From: Rahnella perminowiae
GTDB lineage: Bacteria; Pseudomonadota; Gammaproteobacteria; Enterobacterales; Enterobacteriaceae
DNA: 37,807 bases
Direction: 5' to 3'
Assembly: GCF_019049755.1 (NCBI RefSeq)
Contig: NZ_JAFMOS010000628.1
Span: 1 to 37,807 of the forward strand
This document shows, piece after piece, positions 32,251 through 37,807 of the stretch. Positions within the stretch are counted from its first letter, which is position 1. Each line of letters begins with the position of its first letter. The translations under genes were made by a program, and so were the position numbers. Below the pieces are notes generated by a model, which saw only the letters and a list, made by a program, of their open reading frames with translations, was not told the DNA's origin and ran no database searches.

Positions 32251-32271
32251 CTTAGTGTTGTTTGTCTTTGG

Positions 32272-33150
32272 TTACTGGCGCAGTTCCAGCCCGGCGACAC
32301 GCTGCCAGTAGCCATTACAGTCGGCTTTATCGGTAAGTGTCAGCGGATACAGTCCGCGTTCGTTGGTGCGAAACGCTTCAAGCGTGGCGAGTGTGTCCAT
32401 GGTTTCCGGCGACAGACGCACAATGTCTACCAGCCCCTGCATTGACATAAGTTCGTTACCCAGGTTATAGCAATAGCCGCTTTGCGTCTGAATGCCGTTG
32501 AGCACGAACACCTGCTGATTTTCCTGAGACAGCATTTTACGGCCCTGCGGATAACTGATGCAGCAGGTTTCACATTCATCCTTCGCCCGGTTTTCTGAAC
32601 GTGCAGTAAAACAGCGCGCCGAATACGCCAGTGGCAGATGCCCGTAGGACAGCACTTCTACGTCAAATTTATCGCGAATGCCCAAAGCCTGGCATTGGTT
32701 GAGCAGATTCACCAGCCAGTCACGGGAAAGCTCGACGGGCATACACCAGCGCACCATGCCCTGTTTATGCAGCAATTTCAGCGTGACCGCGTTGTAGCAA
32801 TTCAGCGCATGGCCGGCGACAAACGGCAGATTGCGTTCCGCCGCCATATTCACCGCGCCGAAATCATTGGCTTCGAGCAAAAATTCACCGTTCTCCACAT
32901 AGCGTTTCAGTTCATTGAGCTCTGATGGTGCCTGCAACAACGCCAGCGTGGAAATCACCACCTGTTTACCCGTTGCAGCCAGCTGACGCGCGATCTCCAG
33001 CCAGTCGTTCACTTTCATTTCCCGGCGTTTGGCACACACATTTTCGCCGAGGTAAATCACATCCGCGCTGCTGGTCGCCGCAGCCTGATAAAAGTCTTCC
33101 ACCTGTGCTTTCGGCCAGTAATAAAGGAGGGGGCCTAAAGAATATTTCAT
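32272..33150 (-). CDS. ubiV: UbiV, oxygen-independent ubiquinone hydroxylation subunit
   Basis: UbiV (YhbV) is a U32-peptidase-family protein that pairs with UbiU to hydroxylate ubiquinone precursors without oxygen. The ATG at plus coordinate 33150 gives 292 residues starting MKYSLGP, as in E. coli; the longer reading would overlap ubiU and add eight residues. The four cysteines that hold the 4Fe-4S cluster in E. coli UbiV are at the same numbers: Cys39, Cys180, Cys193 and Cys197. The gene starts 14 bases after the ubiU stop, in one operon, and ends at the terminator at 32221-32250. Confidence 0.95.
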   Translation of the reverse strand: MKYSLGPLLYYWPKAQVEDFYQAAATSSADVIYLGENVCAKRREMKVNDWLEIARQLAATGKQVVISTLALLQAPSELNELKRYVENGEFLLEANDFGAVNMAAERNLPFVAGHALNCYNAVTLKLLHKQGMVRWCMPVELSRDWLVNLLNQCQALGIRDKFDVEVLSYGHLPLAYSARCFTARSENRAKDECETCCISYPQGRKMLSQENQQVFVLNGIQTQSGYCYNLGNELMSMQGLVDIVRLSPETMDTLATLEAFRTNERGLYPLTLTDKADCNGYWQRVAGLELRQ

Positions 33151-33164
33151 CATCGTCTCTTCAG

Positions 33165-34160
33165 TTACTGCCACTTGCGGTGATAGGCACCCAGCGTCGT
33201 TTGTGTGCCCTCAGACATGGAGCCCAGCGTGTTCATCCAGGCTTCCTCGGTTTTAAAGTTTTGCGGATCAGCCATGCAGCGGTCGATGGCCGCACGCCAT
33301 ACGCGTGCGACCTGGCTGACATACGCCGGGCTGCGCTGACGCCCCTCAATTTTCACTGACGCAATATTGGCGGCGAACAGTTCCGGTAATAATTCCAACG
33401 TGTTTAAACTGGTCGGTTCTTCCAGCGCATGGTATTTCGTGCCATCCACCAGATAACGGCCTTTACACAGAGTCGGATAACCGGCGTTTTCGCCTTCGTC
33501 ATAACGGTCGATCAGCACATCATTCAGACGTGATTCCATGCCCTGCGTGGTCTGTTGCCAGCGTACGAACCGTGCCGGAGAACAGGCACCCACAGTATTG
33601 GGCGATTCGCCGGTCAGATAGGACGAAAGATAGCAGCGGCCTTCGGCCATAATGCACAGGCTGCCGAATGCGAATACTTCCAGCGGCACAACGGTAGTAC
33701 GGGAAAGCTGACGCACCTGATGCATGGAAAGCACACGCGGCAATACCACGCGGGCAACATCAAAGTTGCGTTTATAGAAACGAATGGCTTCGTCGTTGGT
33801 GGCGGAAGCCTGCACCGATACATGGCGTTCAACATGAGGATATTTATTCGCCGCGTAATCCAGCATCGCCAGATCAGCCAGGATCAGCGCATCTGCGCCG
33901 AGTTGTGCCGCCATATCTACCGCGCGTTCCCAGCGCTGATAACCGTCAGGATGGGCAAATGTATTGATAGCAATATGCAGTTTACGACGGTGGCGGTGAA
34001 CGTAACTGGCGGCTTCCTGCAGTTTTTTTTCCGTAAAATTCAGGCCGGCGAAATGGCGCGCATTCGTGTCATCTTTCAGACCGATATAAACCGCATCCGC
34101 GCCATTGTCGATCGCCGCTTTCAGCGCAGGTAAATTTCCTGCCGGGCAAAGTAGCTCCAT
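33165..34160 (-). CDS. ubiU: UbiU, oxygen-independent ubiquinone hydroxylation subunit
   Basis: UbiU (YhbU) forms a heterodimer with UbiV; both carry 4Fe-4S clusters and make ubiquinone in the absence of oxygen. It has 331 residues. The cluster cysteines Cys169, Cys176, Cys193 and Cys232 are all present at the E. coli positions (GSLCIMAEGRCYLSS, GACSPARF, TLCKGRYLVDG). The N terminus MELLCPAGNLPALKAAIDNGADAVYIG is the U32-family start. It leads the ubiU-ubiV operon, divergent from ubiT across 315 bases. Confidence 0.96.
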   Translation of the reverse strand: MELLCPAGNLPALKAAIDNGADAVYIGLKDDTNARHFAGLNFTEKKLQEAASYVHRHRRKLHIAINTFAHPDGYQRWERAVDMAAQLGADALILADLAMLDYAANKYPHVERHVSVQASATNDEAIRFYKRNFDVARVVLPRVLSMHQVRQLSRTTVVPLEVFAFGSLCIMAEGRCYLSSYLTGESPNTVGACSPARFVRWQQTTQGMESRLNDVLIDRYDEGENAGYPTLCKGRYLVDGTKYHALEEPTSLNTLELLPELFAANIASVKIEGRQRSPAYVSQVARVWRAAIDRCMADPQNFKTEEAWMNTLGSMSEGTQTTLGAYHRKWQ

Positions 34161-34475
34161 TCTCGTTCCTTACTGCAACCGGTCAGCCAGAGCTGAACAG
34201 TTGGGGGTGATGAAAAGCCAGTTGCCGACGTCATTCATTCATCAGTCAGGGCTTTGATTGGCGAACTATTTTAGAGAATGCAGGGATGCAATATTTTGAT
34301 TTGAGGCAGTTTCTGCGGCTTTGAAGGGCTTACCGCCCCCGGGGAGGTTGTACGTGGCGTTTTTCTGTTGCAGTATTTATTGATATAGACCGCTGAACGT
34401 TACCGGCAATGTGTCAAAATAGGCCGCATAACCGCCTTAAAACTTGTCGAAAAGTTACCGAGAGGAGTAGTGCCA
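34161..34475. other. Divergent control region between ubiU and ubiT
   Basis: The 315 bases hold no gene. In E. coli these genes respond to anaerobiosis through FNR. I looked for TTGAT-N4-ATCAA: the nearest match is TTGAT at 34296-34300 with a poor second half (GGCAG at 34305-34309), so an FNR site cannot be claimed. A CCCCCGGGG run lies near 34336-34344. AGAGGAG (34461-34467) is a strong ribosome binding site for ubiT. Confidence 0.4.
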
Positions 34476-34997
34476 GTGTTGCAAAAACTACGTGCACGTT
34501 TGGTTCGTCAGGGACCAACCCTGTTGAGTGTGCCTTTGAAATTCACGCCATTTGCATTACAACGTCAGGTTCTGCAACAGGTGCTGAGCTGGCAGCTTCG
34601 TCAGGCACTGGCTGATGGCGAACTGGATTTCCTCGAAAACCGATGGCTGAAAATTGATGTCAGCGATCTGAACCTGAGCTGGCTGATGTCGGTGGGCGAA
34701 GGTAAGCTGATGATCGCTGAACACGGCGAGGCGGATGTCAGCTTCAGCGCAAACGCTAACGACCTCATCCTGATCGCCGCCCGTAAAGAAGATCCTGATA
34801 CGCTGTTCTTCCAGCGCCGTCTGCGCATTGAAGGCGATACGGAGCTCGGTCTGTATGTGAAAAATCTGATGGATTCTATCGATCTTGATACCATGCCGCT
34901 GTTGCTGAAAAACGGTCTGCTGCGTTTGGCCGGTTTTGTCGAAGCGGGACTGCAAGAGGACCGCGGGTCAAAAACTCCGGTAGCTGAGCCATGTTAA
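34476..34997 (+). CDS. ubiT: UbiT, SCP2-domain lipid-binding ubiquinone factor
   Basis: UbiT (YhbT) is an SCP2 lipid-binding accessory protein of anaerobic ubiquinone synthesis, thought to hold the hydrophobic intermediates. The GTG at 34476 gives 173 residues starting MLQKLRARLV, like E. coli MLDKLR, with AGAGGAG 8 bases upstream; the GTG at 34470 is only two bases from it. The SCP2 core shows ADVSFSANANDLILIAARKEDPDTLFFQRRL and IEGDTELGLYVKNLMDSI. The stop overlaps the start of the next gene by seven bases, so the two are co-translated. Confidence 0.94.
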   Translation: MLQKLRARLVRQGPTLLSVPLKFTPFALQRQVLQQVLSWQLRQALADGELDFLENRWLKIDVSDLNLSWLMSVGEGKLMIAEHGEADVSFSANANDLILIAARKEDPDTLFFQRRLRIEGDTELGLYVKNLMDSIDLDTMPLLLKNGLLRLAGFVEAGLQEDRGSKTPVAEPC

Positions 34998-35494
34998 TCC
35001 GTACTGAAATTCCGGTCGATGCTGCGGGCATAGACCGTCTGCTGCGCGCCTCATTTCCGACTGGCGCAGAAGCTGATCTGGTGCAGGAGTTGCGTGAAGA
35101 TGGTCTCCTGACGCTGGGCGTGGTCGCGACCGACGATGAAGGGGGTGTCGTGGGGTATGTGGCATTCTGTCCGGTGGATATTCAGGGCGAAGACCGTAAC
35201 TGGGTGGCGCTGGCACCGCTGGCGGTAGAGCACTCTCTGCGTGGTCAGGGACTGGGCGAAAAACTGGTGTACGAAGGGTTAGATTCCCTGAATGAATTTG
35301 GTTATGCCGCCGTCGTGGTATTAGGTGACCCTGCGTATTACAAGCGTTTCGGTTTTCAACCTGCGGCTGCTCACGGCCTGCATTGCCGCTGGACAGATAC
35401 TGAAACCATGTTCCAGCTGTTTACTTTGGCAGACGATGCGCTGTGCGACGCCAGCGGTGAAGTGGTCTTCCCGTCAGCGTTTAATCGCTTCTGA
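34991..35494 (+). CDS. yhbS: GNAT-family N-acetyltransferase YhbS
   Basis: A 167-residue acetyltransferase of the GNAT fold. The acetyl-CoA pyrophosphate loop RGQGLGEKL is at 84-92, preceded by LAPLAVEHSLRG. The central strand VGYVAFCPVDI and the later PAYYKRFGFQPA are conserved with E. coli YhbS. The substrate is unknown. It overlaps ubiT by seven bases (ATG inside CCATGTTAA), so it is made with it. A strong terminator follows at 35514-35536. Confidence 0.9.
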   Translation: MLIRTEIPVDAAGIDRLLRASFPTGAEADLVQELREDGLLTLGVVATDDEGGVVGYVAFCPVDIQGEDRNWVALAPLAVEHSLRGQGLGEKLVYEGLDSLNEFGYAAVVVLGDPAYYKRFGFQPAAAHGLHCRWTDTETMFQLFTLADDALCDASGEVVFPSAFNRF

Positions 35495-35513
35495 TGACAG
35501 TCAGAGGGCACAG

Positions 35514-35536
35514 AGGCCGGTTTCCCGGCCTTTTTT
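35514..35536. terminator. Intrinsic terminator between yhbS and yhbQ
   Basis: AGGCCGG (35514-35520) pairs with CCGGCCT (35525-35531) around TTTC and is followed by five T. It stands between converging yhbS and yhbQ. Confidence 0.88.
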
Positions 35537-35837
35537 ATTTTCCGCTTTCCGCGAATCCCAGATAATTTTCCAGGCATTCCGGCGCGTTTGTCACCAGCAG
35601 CTCTTTCTGTGCCTTACTCAGTTTTTTGACTTTTATTTCCAGCTTTGATGCCCGCGAGCGGTCACCTGCCTGGCACTGAAATGCCAACGCTAATTCTCCT
35701 TTCCCACGCAATGATTTCGCTCCTTTACCACACTGATGCTGGGCGAGACGCCGCGTCACGTCTGTCGTGATGCCGGTATAGAGCATCCCGGTAGGCGTTC
35801 TCAGCATATATAAAAACCAGTTGGCGGTGACGGGCAT
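35535..35837 (-). CDS. yhbQ: GIY-YIG domain protein YhbQ
   Basis: A 100-residue single-domain GIY-YIG protein of the UPF0213 group. The motif pair appears as WFLYML (7-12) and [16 protein letters not shown] (19-34), with the expected Arg near position 29 and Glu near 67 (KLEIKVKKL). Small GIY-YIG proteins of this group have been linked to nuclease activity on damaged or structured DNA in E. coli; the role here is inferred. Its stop codon touches the terminator shared with yhbS. Confidence 0.9.
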   Translation of the reverse strand: MPVTANWFLYMLRTPTGMLYTGITTDVTRRLAQHQCGKGAKSLRGKGELALAFQCQAGDRSRASKLEIKVKKLSKAQKELLVTNAPECLENYLGFAESGK

Positions 35838-35953
35838 AAGCTTAGGTATGGGAAAGGAAAAGGTCGTGTCAGTTTACCCGAAAGGCACAACAGAGTGAGG
35901 CAAAACATCGTCATACAGCGTTAAACTGTGAAAAATGAAGATGAGGATTGGCG

Positions 35954-36397
35954 ATGAATAACCCTGATGATCTGCAACATATCCTGAAATTTTTGAAAAA
36001 GAACCATGTATTGGCGCTGTGCGCTACTGCTGACGGCGAAGTGTGGAGCGCTAATTGCTTTTATGTTACCGATGAGGGCAGCATGACGCTCTATTTCATG
36101 ACAGAACTCAAAACTCTTCATGGCTCGCTGATGTCCCGATCGCCACACATTGTGGGAACGATTGCGCCACCTCCGAAATCCATCGCGCTAATTAAAGGCA
36201 TTCAGTATCGTGGGGAAGCTACCGTTCTCAATGGTGAAGAAGAAAGCCGTGCGCGCAGTCAGTATTGTAAACGTTTCCCTGTCGCCATCGCGATGAAAGC
36301 GCCGGTCTGGGCACTGAGGCTCAGCCACATTAAAATGACAGATAATGCGTTGGGATTTGGTAAGAAACTTGTATGGGACAGAGAAGAGACAAGGTGA
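35954..36397 (+). CDS. yhbP: UPF0306 family flavin-fold protein YhbP
   Basis: A 147-residue protein with a PNPOx-like split-barrel fold. The ATG at 35954 has TGAGG 7 bases upstream; the TTG at 35948 is too close to it. Conserved parts with E. coli YhbP are WSANCFYV, LYFMTELKTLHG, KSIALIKGIQYRGEA, RFPVAIAMKAPVWALRLSHIKMTDNALGFGKK. Identity is moderate only, and the function is unknown. It is followed by a hairpin and the converging yhbO. Confidence 0.85.
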   Translation: MNNPDDLQHILKFLKKNHVLALCATADGEVWSANCFYVTDEGSMTLYFMTELKTLHGSLMSRSPHIVGTIAPPPKSIALIKGIQYRGEATVLNGEEESRARSQYCKRFPVAIAMKAPVWALRLSHIKMTDNALGFGKKLVWDREETR

Positions 36398-36400
36398 TTT

Positions 36401-36420
36401 GCCCCTCTGTGCAGAGGGGC
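36401..36420. terminator. Hairpin between yhbP and yhbO
   Basis: GCCCCTCT (36401-36408) pairs with AGAGGGGC (36413-36420) around GTGC. No T-run follows on either strand, but the position between converging genes suggests a transcript end. Confidence 0.6.
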
Positions 36421-36427
36421 GGCGGGT

Positions 36428-36946
36428 TTATTCTGCCAGAATCTTCAGTGATTCACGGTTAAAAGCGGGCAGATCATCCGGCGTCCGGCTGGTGACCAGC
36501 GTGTTGTTGTCGACCACCACTTCTTTGTCATAAAACTCGGCACCCGCATTTTTCACGTCCACGACCACCGGTTTCACCGTGGTGAGTTTGCGTCCCCGAA
36601 CGACATCGGCATTAATCAGCAATTGCGGCCCGTGACAGATGGCGAAAATCGGTTTGCCGCTATTGGCGAACTCCCGGGTAAATTCGACAAACCGGTCATC
36701 TCCGCGCAGGGTATCCGGCGAATGTCCGCCGGGCAGCAGCAGGGCGTCAAACTCAGTGACGTTCACATCATCAATTGATTTATCAATGGTAACGGAAGCT
36801 TTCCCCTGCTTGCCTTTAATGACGTTACCCGCTTTGTTCTCAATGGTGATGATCTGATGTCCAGCCTCGCGATAAGCCCCGGCGGGTGAAGTGAATTCAG
36901 AATCCTCAAATTCATCAGTGATGAGTACCGCTATCTTCTTGCTCAT
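36428..36946 (-). CDS. yhbO: DJ-1/PfpI family protein YhbO (glycation/stress protection)
   Basis: A 172-residue PfpI/DJ-1 protein. The nucleophile Cys104 with His105 lies in FAICHGPQLL, with the acidic partner Glu in DEFEDSEF near 12-18 and the GGH loop at 73-75. E. coli YhbO protects against several stresses and has been reported as a deglycase acting on glyoxal-type damage; that activity is debated in the field. An AGGAGG-type ribosome binding site is visible before the ATG on the minus strand (plus 36950-36955). It is divergent from the YraR-like gene. Confidence 0.93.
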   Translation of the reverse strand: MSKKIAVLITDEFEDSEFTSPAGAYREAGHQIITIENKAGNVIKGKQGKASVTIDKSIDDVNVTEFDALLLPGGHSPDTLRGDDRFVEFTREFANSGKPIFAICHGPQLLINADVVRGRKLTTVKPVVVDVKNAGAEFYDKEVVVDNNTLVTSRTPDDLPAFNRESLKILAE

Positions 36947-37132
36947 GGTTCCTCCTGCTGAGAATGTGTTTTTTGACTTACCCCCATAATCCTAGAAGCC
37001 AGGGACGGACTGATCAAACTGGATTCCTCCGAGTCTGGTCAGGTAACAGGAACTGTCTTATAGCGTGATATTCACATTCAGGTAACACTTCGATCCTCTG
37101 TGTCTGTATGCCGTGATTTAAAAGGAAGTGAT

Positions 37133-37774
37133 ATGGCAAAAGTTCTTCTGCTGGGTGGGAGTGGTCTGATCGGGAGGGAGCTTTTACGCCTGCTGCAGTT
37201 GGATCCGCGTGTCAGCCGTATTGTTGCGCCGAGTCGCCGTCCATTGCCACCGGGCAATAAACTGATCAATCCGCTGGGCACGAATCTGACCTCACTGGTT
37301 GTTGCACTTGATGAACCGATTGATTTGCTGTTCTGCTGTCTGGGTACCACACGTAAACAGGCGGGAAGTGCACAGGCATTTCGGGCCGTGGATTACGATC
37401 TGGTGGTCGATTGCGCCAAAGCGGCACGGGAACTGGGTGCCCGCCATTGTCTTGCTGTCAGCGCACACGGCGCGGATGCGCATTCGTGTTTCCTCTACAA
37501 CCGCACCAAAGGTGAAATGGAACTGGCGCTGATGCAACAGGGCTGGCCACTGCTCACGCTGGTCAGACCGTCGCTGCTGGTAGGCCGGCGTCATCCGCCG
37601 CGCCTGCTCGAGCAACTGAGCGCGCCATTATTTAAAATGCTGCCAGGGAAATGGAAAGCCGTGGAGTCTGACATCGTGGCAAAAGCTTTGCTGGAACAGG
37701 CGTTTAACGCCGGGTTGGGAGGGATCACCGTGCTGGATTCCGATCAGATTGCTGCCAGCGTTGAAGAACTTTAA
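37133..37774 (+). CDS. yraR: YraR-like NAD(P)-binding Rossmann protein
   Basis: A 213-residue atypical short-chain reductase of the NAD(P)-binding Rossmann group, similar to E. coli YraR. The ATG at 37133 has AAGGA 6 bases upstream; the reading from 37100 adds eleven unrelated residues. The nucleotide-binding GGSGLIG is at 8-14. Further matches are DLLFCCLGTTRKQAGSAQAF, SAHGADAHSCFLYNRTKGEME and LVRPSLLVGRR. The YNRTK element resembles the YxxxK active site. The substrate is unknown. The gene order yhbP, yhbO, yraR is as in E. coli. The gene is complete and is followed by a hairpin at the window edge. Confidence 0.85.
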   Translation: MAKVLLLGGSGLIGRELLRLLQLDPRVSRIVAPSRRPLPPGNKLINPLGTNLTSLVVALDEPIDLLFCCLGTTRKQAGSAQAFRAVDYDLVVDCAKAARELGARHCLAVSAHGADAHSCFLYNRTKGEMELALMQQGWPLLTLVRPSLLVGRRHPPRLLEQLSAPLFKMLPGKWKAVESDIVAKALLEQAFNAGLGGITVLDSDQIAASVEEL

Positions 37775-37776
37775 TG

Positions 37777-37806
37777 CACAGGGATCCGCTTCAGCGGATC
37801 CCTGTG
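37777..37806 (+). terminator. 13-base-pair hairpin at the window end
   Basis: CACAGGGATCCGC (37777-37789) pairs perfectly with GCGGATCCCTGTG (37794-37806) around TTCA, directly after the YraR-like gene. The window stops one base later, so a T-run cannot be seen. It is probably a terminator. Confidence 0.7.
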
Positions 37807-37807
37807 A

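Noticed and set aside
34254-34267. Possible FNR box TTGAT followed by TGGC and GAACT
   Set aside because: The first half-site is perfect but the second matches none of the expected ATCAA bases.
36973-36990. Promoter for the YraR-like gene from TTGACT and CATAAT
   Set aside because: The two boxes are only six bases apart, which cannot form a working sigma-70 promoter.

Overview
The window is a chromosomal core segment of a gamma-proteobacterium of the order Enterobacterales. Almost every protein aligns by eye over its full length with a known E. coli or Yersinia/Serratia-type protein, and gene order follows the E. coli ispB to yraR stretch. Several differences from E. coli point to a Yersiniaceae-like organism (Serratia, Yersinia, Rahnella or Ewingella relatives; the genus is inference). 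A pmrA/pmrB-like two-component pair sits between obgE and dacB. argG and yhbX are absent between the two tRNA genes. mtr is absent after deaD. A three-gene export cassette lies between yhbW and ubiV. No insertion sequence, prophage, CRISPR array or recent island is visible.

Layout: (1) 1-640, an AT-rich leader and a small Mu-type DNA-binding protein. (2) 643-4709, ispB divergent from rplU-rpmA-yhbE-obgE (isoprenoid, ribosome and ribosome-assembly GTPase genes). (3) 4772-7985, dacB-basR-basS on the minus strand. (4) 8269-14913, greA, yhbY, rlmE-ftsH, folP-glmM and secG. (5) 14999-15221, tRNA-Leu(GAG) and initiator tRNA-Met. (6) 15438-21967, the rimP-nusA-infB-rbfA-truB-rpsO transcription/translation operon. 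(7) 22241-27477, pnp, nlpI, yrbN and deaD (RNA decay and cold-shock helicase). (8) 27561-37774, an accessory-leaning part: yhbW, a membrane-fusion protein with two ABC-2 permeases but no ATPase, the oxygen-independent ubiquinone genes ubiV/ubiU/ubiT, yhbS, yhbQ, yhbP, yhbO and a YraR-like reductase.

Most of the unexpected signal is regulatory RNA and start-site structure: a hairpin/pseudoknot in the rpsO leader, a long RNase III-type hairpin in the pnp leader, a premature terminator in the greA leader (GraL-like), a heat-shock-type promoter before rlmE-ftsH, the yrbN mini-ORF overlapping deaD, an internal GTG in infB, and several non-ATG starts. The two least described items are the ATPase-less HlyD/ABC-2 cassette with an apparently coupled 20-codon upstream ORF, and the Mu-type regulator with an inverted repeat in its leader. 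I do not see a clear, wholly new multi-gene system; the export cassette is the best candidate for follow-up.
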